Assembly: GCF_036417845.1 (NCBI RefSeq)
Contig: NC_090014.1
Location: 124,001-188,000 of the forward strand
Source of the DNA: Apteryx mantelli
Taxonomy: Eukaryota; Chordata; Aves; Apterygiformes; Apterygidae
DNA: 64,000 nucleotides
Direction: 5' to 3'
The notes under the pieces are model-generated. The model saw nothing but the letters and a program-made list of their open reading frames with translations, was not told the origin of the DNA and did not search any database. A program made the position numbers and the translations under genes. Shown one piece after another: positions 24,345 through 35,100 of the stretch. Every line of letters begins with the position of its first letter. The stretch's first letter is position 1.

Positions 24345-25830
24345 GCCCCCGCTGCTCCCCCCACTGCCCCACGGCTGCCTCACGGCTGCCCCCACAACCT
24401 GCCCCATTGCCCCACGGCCACCCCATGACCTGCCCCACTGCCCCATGGCTGCCCCACGGCCTGTCTCATTGCCCCACGGCTGCCTCACAACCCGCCCTGC
24501 TGCCCCACGGCTGCCCCACGACCTGCCCCACTGCCCCATGGCTGCCCCACAACCTGCCCCATTGCCCCACGACCTGCCCCATTGCCCCACGGCCACCCCA
24601 TGACCTGCCCCGCTGCCCCACGGCTGCCCCACGACCTGCCCACTGCCCGATGGCTGCCCCACAACCTGCCCCATTGCCCCACGACCTGCCCCATTGCCCA
24701 CGGCTACCCCACGACCTGCCCGCTGCCCCACGGCTGCCCCACGACCTGCCCCCACTGCCCCATGGCTGCCCACGGCCTGTCTCATTGCCCCACGGCTGCC
24801 TCACAACCTGCCCTGCTGCCCCACGGCTGCCCACGACCTGCCCCAGCCGACCCTGACCTCCCACTGCCCCACGGCCACCCCATGACCTGCCCCATTGCCC
24901 ACAGCTGCCCCGCCTGCCCCACTGCCCCATGGCTGCCCCACAACCTGCCCCATTGCCCACGACCTGCCCCATTGCCCCACGGCTACCCCACGACCTGCCC
25001 CACTGCCCCATGGCTGCCCCACGACCTGCCCCATTGCCCCACAGCCTGTCTCATTGCCCCATGGCTGCCCCATGACCTGCCCCACTGCCCCACAGCTCCC
25101 CCATTGCCCCATGGCTGCCCCATTGCCCACCCCGCTGCCCCAACGGCTGCCCCATTGCCCCATAGCTGCCCCACGACCTGCCCGCTGCCCCACAACCTGC
25201 CCCATTGCCCCACGGCTGCCCCACGACCTGCCCCACTGCCTGCCCCACTGCCCCATGGCTGCCCCACAACCTGCCCCGCTGCCCCACGGCTGCCCCATTG
25301 CCCCACGGCCACCCCATGACCTGCCCCACTGCCCCATGGCTGCCCCACGGCTGCCCCACAACCTGCCCTGCTGCCCACAACCTGCCCCACTGCCCACCCC
25401 ACTGCCCCATAGCCCCATGGCTGCCCCATGGCCTGCCCTGCTGCCCCACGACCTGCCCCACTGCCCCACGGCTGCCCCATGGTCTACCCCACTGCCCCAC
25501 AGCTGCCCCCATTGCCCCATGGCTGCCCACTGCCCACCCCACTAGCCCACTGCCCACAGCCTGACCCACTGCCCCATGGTTGCGCCATGGCTGCCCCATT
25601 GCCCCATGACTGCCCCACGACCTGCCCCACTGCCCACCCCACAGACCCATGGCTGCCCCGTGGCCTGCCCCACTGCCCCATAAACCTGCCCCATTGCTTC
25701 ACAGCCTGCCCCTCTGCCCCACTGCCCACCCCATTGCCTGCCCCACAGCCTGCCCCATAGCCCACAACCTGCCCCATTGCCCCATGCCCTGCCCCACTGC
25801 CCCCCCAGCCTGCCCCATAGCCCCCGGCCC
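24345..25830. repeat. 31-nt minisatellite GCCCCACGACCTGCCCCAC
   Basis: C-rich plus strand, 1.5 kb, about 31-nt period alternating CACGGCTGCC and CACAACCTGC blocks. Lies upstream of both NAA40 and RCOR2. Copy B: 46535-48310, 0.3 kb longer. Confidence 0.9.
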
Positions 25831-25849
25831 CGCCGCGGGGAGGGGGGGG

Positions 25850-26270
25850 GCCCCACCTGCCCCACATCTCCCCACGGCGCGAGGACCGGACGCAGCGGCG
25901 AGCAGCCGCCCGTGCCCCCCCCCGCCCCGCACACGCGTGTGCCCTGCCCCACACGTGTGTGTGCGTGCGCCGGGGGAGGCGGGGGGGGCTCCCAGCCCCA
26001 CGGCGGCCCCACGGCGGCCCCACGGCGACGCCTTTGTGCGCACCGCGGCGGCGGGGGGGCAGCGGCAGATTGCGGCGGGGCTCTTTGTTCGGCTTCCGGG
26101 CAGCGCGGGGAGACGGCGCCGCGCCGGCGTGTGCGTGCACACGTGAGCCACACGCGTGTGCGTGACCCCCCCCCACACACACACGTGTGGGGTGGACCCC
26201 GGGGGGCTCAGCCCCACACGCGCCCCGGCGCCGGGCCGCCCGGCAGGTGCCGGCAGGGAAAAGGGTCGCG
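25850..26270. other. CpG-rich non-repetitive island between arrays
   Basis: Between two minisatellites, conserved in both copies (48330-48760). Contains GGCGGCGGGGCTCTTTGTTC and CACACGTGTG palindromes. It could be a distal promoter or enhancer of RCOR2; no exon is recognised. Confidence 0.5.
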
Positions 26271-26284
26271 CAGGGACGGCACGC

Positions 26285-27060
26285 GTGTGCGAGACGTGTC
26301 CCCATCCTTGGCGTGTGCGAGCTGTGTCCCTGTCCCTTGGCATGTGCAATACGTGTCCCCATCCCTTGGTGTGTGCGAGACATGTCCGCGTCCCTTGGCG
26401 TGTGCGACCCGTGTCCCCATCCGTTGGCATGTGTAAGCCGTGTCCCCGTCCTTGGCGTGTGCAAGCCATGTCCCTGTCCCTTGGCATGTGCGAACTGTGT
26501 CCCTATCCCTTGCCGTGTGAGACCCTTGTCCCTGTCCCTTGGCGTGTGCAAGACGTGTCCCTGTCCTTGCCGTGTGTGAGACGTGTCCCCGTCCCTTGGT
26601 GTGTACAAGCTGTGTCCCCGTCCTTGGCATGTGCAAGCCGTGTCCCCGTCCCTTGGCATGTGCGACCCTTGTCCCCATCCTTGCATGTGCGAGCTGTGTC
26701 CCCGTCCCTTGGCGTGTGCAAGCCATGTCCTCGTCCCTTGGCATGTGCAACCCGTGTCCCCATCCCTTGGCATGTGCAACCCGTGTCCCCATCCCTTGGT
26801 GTGTGTGACCCGTGTCCCCATCCCTTGGCATGTGCAACCCGTGTCCCCATCCCTTGGTGTGTGTGACCCGTGTCCCCATCCCTCGTCATGTGCGACCCGT
26901 GTCCCCATCCTTGGCATGTGCGACCCATGTCCCCATCCTTGGCATGTGTGACCCGTGTCCCCATCCCTTGGCATGTGCAACCCGTGTCCCCATCCCTTGG
27001 TGTGTGTGACCCGTGTCCCCATCCCTTGGCGTGTGCGAGCCGTGTCCCCATCCCTTGTAT
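26285..27060. repeat. 29-nt minisatellite CCCATCCCTTGGCATGTGC
   Basis: Regular 29-nt period. Copy B (48765-49215) has about half as many units. Confidence 0.9.
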
Positions 27061-27119
27061 GTGCCCCTCCGCGTGGCGCTTGCGTGTGCCGCTCTCTCCA
27101 CGCAGGTGCTGAGGCGTTT

Positions 27120-27745
27120 GCACGGACACGCACGGGTTTGGCACCGACCCGCGTGGGGTTCGCACGGACACGTGAGCGTTTCCACGGACACGTGAGCGTT
27201 CCCACAGACACACAGGGGGGTTCACACAGACCCACGTGGGGTTTGCACAGATCCGTGGGGGATTCCCATGGTCCTGCGTGGAGCTTGCACGGACTCGTGG
27301 CTGTTTGCACAGACCCGTGTGGGTTCGCACGGACACATGGGGTTTTGCACGGACCCGTGTGGGGTCACACGGACACACAGGGGTTTTGCATGGACCCATG
27401 TGGGGTTTGCACGGACCTGTGTGGGGTCACATGGACCCGTGTGGGATTTGCACAGACCCATGTGGGTTTGCACGGACCCGTGTGGGGTTTTTGCATGGAC
27501 CCGTGTGGGGTTTGCACAGATCTGTGGGGGATTCCCATGGTCCTGCGTGGAGCTCGCACGGACTCGTGACTGTTTGCACGGACACGTGTGGGTTTGCACG
27601 GGCCCGTGTGGGGTTTGCATGGACCCGTGTGGGATTTGCACGGACCCGTGTGGGTTCGCACGGACCCGTGTGGGGTCACATGGACCCATGTGGGGTTTGC
27701 ACAGACCCGTGTGGGGTTTGCACGGACCCGTGGGGGGGGGGGTCA
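27120..27745. repeat. 21-nt minisatellite GACCCGTGTGGGGTTTGCAC
   Basis: Follows a two-unit GACACGTGAGCGTT stretch (27165-27205). Copy B 49590-50800 is twice as long. Confidence 0.9.
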
Positions 27746-28500
27746 CACGGACACGCGGGGCATTTAACCCGCGCACGCACACGCGTGTGCAGCTGTGCGC
27801 ACGCGCCCACCCGACGGGAGGCAGCAGCTCACCCAGCGCCGTCACCCCAATCCCCCGCGTCGTCACCCAAACCACCGCGCCCCCCCCCCCGGGCGACCCT
27901 GCCGCCACGCACACGCCACCCGCCACCCGCCACCCGCCACCCGCCACGCACACGCCACGCGCCCGGCCGGCGGCGGCGGAGGGCTACGGCGGCGGGGGGG
28001 GGCCGGTGCTGAGGCCGGGGGGAAGCTGGAACTACTTTAGCGGCGGGAGCAGCCGGAGCCGCTCATTGTGCGCGGGAGCCGCCGCCGCCGCCGCCGCCGC
28101 CGCCCCCCCGGCCCCCGCTCGGACCTCGCGTCCCCCCCCCCCCTCCCCCCCCCCCACCGGGGCGGCTTCCGATCCTGCCTGGGTTCTCTTATTTTTTTTT
28201 TAAGGGGGGGGGTCTTATATAGTGCACGGGGTGGGGGGGGGTGTCTGTCTGTCCAGCCGCGCGACACCGTCCCTGCATCCCGTCCCGCTCCGGCCCTCAT
28301 CCGAGGGCATCCGGGGACCGAATCCCGCATGGGCGAGCGGGCGGCAGCGTGGGAACGGCGGCGCTGAGCCCCCTCCGCCGCCGCCGCTGCCGCCGCCGCG
28401 GTGCCGCCTGCCCGGCCCGGGGGGGTGGGGGGGCCACGGCGGTGGTGGCGGCAGCGGTGGCAGCGGGGGGGTCACGGCGGCGGAGCGGCGCGCGGCCGAG
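27746..28500 (+). promoter_or_regulatory. RCOR2: RCOR2 upstream region and 5' UTR, copy A
   Basis: Contains short CACCCGCC repeats (27915-27960), a conserved stretch from 28020 (GCTGGAACTACTTTAGCGG), a CCG run, the TATA-like element and the 5' leader. Copy B: 50800-51554. Confidence 0.5.
28216..28222 (+). promoter_or_regulatory. RCOR2: RCOR2 TATA-like element
   Basis: TATATAG in a CpG-rich region 280 nt upstream of the RCOR2 ATG. The copy B equivalent is TATATA at 51271-51276. Upstream sequence from 28026 is conserved between the copies and includes a CCG run (28079-28108). Confidence 0.45.
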
Positions 28501-29858
28501 ATGCCGTCGGCGATGGAGAAGTCGGGCCCGGCCTCGGGGATCCTGTCCAGGAGCCGGGCGAAATCGGCCGCCGCCAACGGCCCCCCAGGCCAGCTCGGAG
28601 GACGAGGCCGGCGAGGAGGAGCACGCGCACGGTGAGCGCCCGCCGCGGGGGGACGGCACGCCTCGCCTCCCCCCCCACGGACACGCACACGCGCGCCGGC
28701 TCGCGACACGCCTGGCACACGCGTGCGTGGCGGGGACGGGGGTGAGGGGTGGGGGGCCGCCCCACGCCGGTGACACGGGGCTGGCTGAGACCAGGGGGGG
28801 GTCGCGCTCATTGCATGTGTGGGAAGCAGAGCCGGCGCCGCGTGGATACACACGTGTGCGATGCTGCGTGGACACACGCGTGTGCAATGCCGCGCGGACA
28901 CGCGTGTGCGATGCTGCACGGACACGCGTGTGCGGCCCGCCGGGCGGACACGCGTGTGCGATGCTGCACGGACATGCATGTGCGGCGCGCTTGGCAGACA
29001 CGCGTGTGATGCCGCGCGGACACGCGTGTGCGGTGCCGGGGGAGGGGGGACGGGACGCGACCCGCATCCGAACAAAGAGCCGGAGCCGGCGCTCCAGCCC
29101 CATTGTCCCCCGAGCCCGCGTGTGTGTGTGCGTGTGCGTGCGCCTGCCTCCCTCCCTCCCGGCTTTGTCTGCCTCCTCCTCCTCCTCCTCCTCCTCCTTT
29201 CCCCCCCCCCCCACGCCGGGTGGCCCCCGGGGTGGCGGTGGCGTTTGTGGGGGGGGGACGGACGGACGGACGGACAGACACACGGAGGCGCCGTGGCGGT
29301 TCGGGGCGCCCCGTCCCCGCGGTTGTCACCGGCGGTGGCGGTGGCGGTGGTGGGGGGGGTGGGGGGGGTCCCCAGTGCCCCCCCCCCGCCGTGCCGACGC
29401 GCTCGCCGCTCTCTGCCCTCGCAGACAGCATGATCCGGGTGGGGCGCCGACTACCAGGCCGTGATCCCCGAGTGCAAACCAGGTGAGGACGGTGTGTGTG
29501 GGGGGGGGGACACGGCGGCGAGACCGACCCCCCCCTCGCCACCGCCGCCGCCATGCTCAGCCCGCGCTGCCCGTCTCGCCCCAGAGAGCCCCGCGCGCTA
29601 CAGCAACCAGGAGCTCAAGGGGATGCTGGTGTGGTCGCCCAACCACCGCGTGTCCGACGCCAAGCGTGAGTGCCGAGGGGCTGGGGGGGGGGGGGGGGGG
29701 GACACGCGCACACGCGGGCTGCTGCGGTGACAGCGGCGGCACCGTCCCCCCCACCAACGCCGCCCCGACGCCGCCGTCCCTCTCGCCCCCCCTTCCACCC
29801 CCCAGTCGACAAGTACATCGCCATGGCCAAGGACAAGCACGGCTACAACATCGAGCAG
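28501..29858 (+). CDS. RCOR2: RCOR2, copy A, first four coding exons (cut by gap)
   Basis: Same gene as the full RCOR2 at 51555. Exons here are 28501-28631, 29425-29482, 29585-29665 and 29806-29858. The start reads [20 protein letters not shown]. Exons 3-4 give [19 protein letters not shown] and KYIAMAK of the ELM2 region. Exon 1 is 131 nt against 130 in copy B (six C instead of five after AACGG). Exon 2 is 58 nt against 57 (an extra G in GTGGGG). Both shift the frame here but not in copy B. The sequence stops at 29954, right at the acceptor of exon 5. Confidence 0.9.
28845..29035. repeat. 24-nt array GATGCTGCACGGACACGCG in RCOR2 intron 1
   Basis: About seven units. Copy B 51895-52065 has one fewer. 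A (CTC)n run and GGAC repeats follow at 29173-29280. Confidence 0.85.
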
Positions 29859-29954
29859 GTGACGCCCGGCCCAACGCCGTGTTCCCCCCCGCCCCCCCCC
29901 CAAAAAAAGCAGCCGGTTCTGACCCCCCCCCCCCCCCGCCGGCCGCCGCGCAGA

Positions 29955-30154
29955 NNNNNNNNNNNNNNNNNNNNNNNNNNNNNNNNNNNNNNNNNNNNNN
30001 NNNNNNNNNNNNNNNNNNNNNNNNNNNNNNNNNNNNNNNNNNNNNNNNNNNNNNNNNNNNNNNNNNNNNNNNNNNNNNNNNNNNNNNNNNNNNNNNNNNN
30101 NNNNNNNNNNNNNNNNNNNNNNNNNNNNNNNNNNNNNNNNNNNNNNNNNNNNNN
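29955..30154. other. Assembly gap, 200 N
   Basis: Exactly 200 unknown bases. The left flank stops inside RCOR2 at the exon 5 acceptor. The right flank starts inside the GGGGCAGTT array of a MACROD1 intron and matches 7256 onward. A round-number gap with a jump backwards in the same locus marks a contig join, not biological order. Confidence 0.98.
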
Positions 30155-31060
30155 TTGTGGGGTGGTTTGGGGCAGTTTGCAGCAGTTCGGGGCAGTTGTG
30201 GGGCAGTCTGGGGAAGTTGTGGGCAGTCTGGGGCGGTTCGGGGCAGTAGTGGGGGCAGTTTGGGGCGGTTTGGGGGCAGTCTGGGGGTGCGGGGGGCAGT
30301 TGTGGGGCAGTCTGGGGCGGTTTGGGGCGGTTTGGAGGCAGTTTGGGGGCAGTTGTGGGGCAGTTCAGGGCACTCTGAGGCAGTCTGGGGGTGCGGGGGG
30401 TAGTTGTGGGGCACTCTGGGTCAGTTCAGGGCAGTTTGGGGCACTCTGGGGCAGTTCGGGGCGGTTTGGGGGCAGTTTGGGGCAGTTGTGGGGCAGTGTG
30501 GGGCGGTTTGGGGCAGTCTGGGGTGGTTTGGGGGTAGTTGTGGGGCAGTTCGGGGCACTCTGGGGCAGTTCGGGGCGGTTTGGGGGCAGTTTGGGGCAGT
30601 TGTGGGGCGGTTTGGGGCAGTCTGGGGGTGCGGGGGTCAGTTGTGGAGCAGTCTGGGGCAGTTCGGGGGCAGTTGCGGGGGCAGTTGTGGGCAGTCTGGG
30701 GGTGCGAGGGGTAGTTGTGGGGCAGTCTGGGGCAGTTCGGGGCGGTTTGGGGGCAGTTTGGGGGCAGTTGTGGGGCAGTTCAGGGCACTCTGAGGCAGTC
30801 TGGGGGTGCAGGGGGCAGTTGTGGGGCACTCTGGGGCAGTTCGGGGGCGGTTTGGGGGCAGTTTGGGGCAGTTGTGGGGCAGTGTGGGGTGGTTTGGGGG
30901 CAGCTGTGGGGCAGTTTGGGGCACTCTGGGGCAGTTCGGGGTGGTTTGGGGCAGTTGTGGGGCGGTTTGGGGCAGTCTGGGGCAGTTTGGGGCAGCTGTG
31001 GGGCAGTTTGGGGCACTCTGGGGCAGTTCGGGGCGGTTTGGGGGCAGTTTGGGGCAGTCT
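30155..31060. repeat. GGGGCAGTTT array, copy B
   Basis: Counterpart of 7256-8335. The contig begins inside it, a low-complexity place where assemblies commonly break. Confidence 0.9.
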
Positions 31061-31074
31061 GCGCGCGGCCCCAG

Positions 31075-31641
31075 GTTACCCCAGCGAGGCGGCGGCCGAC
31101 GTGGTGCTGCGGACGCTGCGGCTGTGGCTGGAGGAGAACGCGGCCAAGGCGAGTGCGAGCGCGAGTGTGAACACACACGCGTGTGTGAGGGGGCACGGCC
31201 GCCGGGGGGGGGGCTGCGCCTCGTGCGAGGGGCTTTGCATGGGGGCCGCGGCTCGCACGAGGGTCGGAGCTCGCACGAGGGTCAGAGCTTGCACGAGGGT
31301 CAGAGCTTGCACAGGGGCCGCGGCTCGCATGAGGGTCTCGCACGAGGGTCTCGCACGAGGGTCGGAGCTCGCACGAGGGTCTTGCACGAGGGCCGAGCGC
31401 CGCCCGCCTGCCCGCCCCGCAGGTCGACCGGATCCTCATCTGCGTCTTCCTGGAGAAGGACGAGGAGATTTACCGCAGCAAACTGCCGCTCTACTTCCCC
31501 CTGGGTACGGCCCCGGGGCGGGGGGGGGGCAAAAACTACCCTGGGGGGGGGCCAAAAACTGCCCCGGGGAGGGTAAAACTGCCCTTGGGGGGGGCAAAAA
31601 CCCCGGTTCAGCCTTGTTTCCCTCCTTCTTTTCCAGCCTGA
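31075..31641 (+). CDS. MACROD1: MACROD1, copy B, last three exons only
   Basis: Duplicate of the MACROD1 3' end: exons 31075-31148, 31423-31504 and 31637-31641 (CC TGA). They encode the same residues as copy A ([10 protein letters not shown] to FPLA). There are no upstream exons because the contig starts at 30155 inside the preceding intron. It has the same GC donor at 31149. The poly(A) signal AATAAA is at 31875-31880. It is not an independent gene. Confidence 0.92.
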
Positions 31642-31874
31642 GCCCCGGCAAGAGCCGTGCGAGACCTGGACCCCCACGCCCACCCCCGCCATGGGGCACT
31701 CGGACGCCTCGGCCCCCCTCCTGGACACCCGGACGCCTGGGCCCCTCGGCTGGGGGTGCACACGAACAACCCGGGACCCTCCCTGGACGCCTGGGTCCCC
31801 TCCGGGGGTGGGGAGGGGGCACTTTGGGGTGCCCCCCCCACCCCCTTCCCGCCCCAAAACCCCAAAACGCCGCA

Positions 31875-31918
31875 AATAAACAGCCGGAGCCGCACGTGGG
31901 GCCGGCGGCTTCTTTATT
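31875..31918. terminator. Convergent poly(A) signals of MACROD1 and OTUB1, copy B
   Basis: AATAAA on plus at 31875-31880 (MACROD1) and TTTATT at 31913-31918 (AATAAA on minus, OTUB1). The spacing of 32 nt is the same as in copy A. Confidence 0.8.
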
Positions 31919-32151
31919 ACCCCGCGGGGCGGCGCCGGGGGGGGGGATCCTCGTGCGAGGGGCCGCGTCCCCATCGCATGAGGGGCCGCAGCTCCGTCGC
32001 ACGAGGGGCAGCATCCCCGTCGCACGAGGGGCCGCAGCTCCGTCGCACGAGGGGCCGCGTCCTCGTTGCACGAGGGGCGGCATCGCCGTCGCACACGGGG
32101 CGGCGTCCCGGTTGCACGAGGGGCCGCGTCCCCGTCGCGCGAGGAGACCGC

Positions 32152-35100
32152 TCACTTGTAGAGGATGTCGTAGTGGCCGGGGCGGTAGAGCAGGTAGACG
32201 CGGGGCTGGGAGCCCTCGGGGAAGACGTGCGGGTTGGTGGCACCGCCCTCGCCCCGGTCCATGTACTCCACCAGGATGGAGACGTGCAGCGCCCGCGCCA
32301 GCGCGATGATGTGGATGTGGTCGCTCTCCTTGCACATGGGCTCCACCTCCTGCGGGGCCGCGCCGTCAGCCCGGGGGGGGGGGGCCGGGGGGGGGCCGCT
32401 CCCCGTGCGAGAGGGGGCGGGCGAGGGGCTGGGGGCGTGCAAGGGGGCACAGGGGCGTGCGAGGGGGCTGGGGGTGTCCCCGTGCAAGGGATCTGGGGAC
32501 CTCCTTGTGCAAGAGGGGGCACGGGGGCGTGCGAGGGGCTGGGGGCGTGCGAGGGGGCACAGGGGCGCGCGAGGGGTTGGGGGTGTCCCTGTGCAAGGGA
32601 TCTGGGGACCTCCTTGTGCAAGAGGGGGCACGGGGGCGTGCGAGGGGGCTGGGGGTGTGCGAGGGGGCTGGGGACCTCCTCGTGCAAGAGGGGGCACGGG
32701 GGCGTGTGAGGGGGCTGGGGGTGTGCGAGGGGGCTGGGGACCTCCCCGTGCAAGAGGGGGCACGGGGGCGTGCAAGGGGCTGGGGGCGTGCGAGGGGGCA
32801 CAGGGGTGTGCAAGGGGTCTGGGGTTGTGCAAGGGCACAGGGACCTCCCCGTGCAAGAGGGCCGTGCGAGGGGCTGGGGGGCGTGCGAGGGGGCACGGGG
32901 AACGTGCAAGGGATCTGGGGACCTCCTCGTGCAAGAGGGGGCACAGGGGCGTGCGAGGGCCACGTGAGTCCGTGCGAGGCCCGTGCGAGGGCCGTGGGGG
33001 GCTGTCGGAGGGAGCACGAGAGCGGCGAGGGGCTTCGGGGGGCCGTGCAAGGCCCGTGCAAGGCCCGTGCGAGGGCCAGGGGGGCTGTCGGAGGGAGCAC
33101 AAGAGCTGCGAGGGGCTTTGGGGGGCTGTGCGAGACCTGCGCACGCCCCGTGCGAGGCCGTGCAAGGCCGTGCGAGGCTGCACAAGGGCTGTTGGGGGCT
33201 GTTGGAGGGAGCACGAGAGGGGCGAGGGGCTTCGGGTGGCCATGCAAAGCCGTGCGAGGCCCATGTGCACCCCACGCAAGGCCATGCGAGGCCGCACGAG
33301 GGTTGTAGGGTGTTGTTAGAGGTAACACGAGAGCAGTGAGGGGCTTTGGGCGGCCGTGCAAGGGCCGTGCGAGGCCGTGCGAGGGCTGTTGGGGGTGGTT
33401 AGAGGGCGTGCGAGAGTGGCGAGGAGCTTTGGGTGGCCGTGCAAAGCTGTACGCACCCTGTGTGCGCCCCGTGCGAGGCCGCGCAAGGGTTGCAGGGGGC
33501 TGTTGGAGGGAACACGAGAGCGGCGAGGGGCTTCGGGTGGCCGTGCAAGGCCATGCAAGGCCCGTGTGCACCCCGTGCAAGGGCCGCACGAGGGTTGTAG
33601 GGGGCGGTTGGAGGGAACGCGAGAGCGGCAAGGGGCTTTGGGTGGCCCTGCAAAGCCGTGCGCGGCCGTGCGCGCCCCGTGCGCGCCCCGTGCGAGGCCC
33701 GCGCACGCCCCCACCTGCTGGCAGAACTCCTTGATGCTGCGGCCGCCCTCGAGGAACTGCTCGAAGAAGCGGCGGGTGGCGCTGCAGGCAGCCCGAGGTG
33801 AGCAGGCGCAGGTAGACCACCAGGTAGTCCGAGGTGCTCGGCTCGTTGAAGGCCGCCAGCAGCTCCGGCACCGGCACCCGCCGCTCCACCTGCTCGATGA
33901 GCTCCATGAACTGCGGGGCGCCCCGCCGCCCGTCACGCCGTGCACCGGGGCGCGCGGGGGGGGGGTGCGCGGGGGGGACACGCGGGGGTGCACGGGGACA
34001 CGCGGGGACGCGGGGGGGACGCACGGATGCAGGGACACGCGAGGACACGTCGTGACACGTAGGGGTGCACGGGGACACGCAGGGACATGTGGATGCAGGG
34101 ACACACAAGGACATGTCGTGACACGTGGGGGTGCACGGGGACGCGGAGGGACGCACGGATGCAGGGACACGCGAGGACACGTCGTGACACGTGGGGGGTG
34201 CACGGGGACACACAGGGACGCGCGGACGCAGGGACACGCGAGGACATGTCGTGACACGTGGGGGTGCACGGGGACACGCAGGGACGCGCGGACGCAGGGA
34301 CACGCGAGGACACGTCGTGACACGTGGGGGTGCACGGGGACACACAGGGACGCGCGGACGCAGGGACACGCGAGGACACGTTGTGACACGTGGGGGTGCA
34401 CGAGGACATGCAGGGACCCGGGGACATGCTATGACACGTGGGGGTGTGTGGGGACATGTGGGGACCCAGGGACACACTATGACACGCGGGGGGGGTGGGG
34501 ACACATGGGGACACAGGAACACGCTAGGACACGCGGGGGTGTGTGAGGACATGCGGGGACCCGGGGACACGCTATGACACATGGGGGTGTGTGGGGACAC
34601 GTGGGGACCCAGGGACACGCTATGGCACGCGAGGGGGTGTGGGGACCCCCGGGCCCCAAGGACACACTAGGACATGTGGGGGTGCATGGGGACACGTGGG
34701 GACCCAGGGACACGCTAGGACACGCGGGGGTGTGTGGGGACACACAGGGACACAGGGACATGCAGGGACACGCTACGACACGTGGAAGCGCATGGGGACA
34801 CGTGGGGACACAGGGACACGCCACGACATGCAGCAGCGCATGGAGACACGCAGGGACACAAGGACACGTGGGGACACACCGCGACACGCGGGGACGTGCA
34901 GGGACACATGGGGACGCACCGTGCGTGGGGACACGTGGGGACACGCGACGATGCGTGGGGACGCACGGGGATGCGCCGCACATGGGGACACGTGGGGAAA
35001 CGCAAGGACACGGTGGGGGGGACAGGAGGGAACACGCCGCGACGCGGTGTGAAGCGCGGGGACGTGCGGGGACGTGCAGGGACATGCCGTGCAAGGGGAC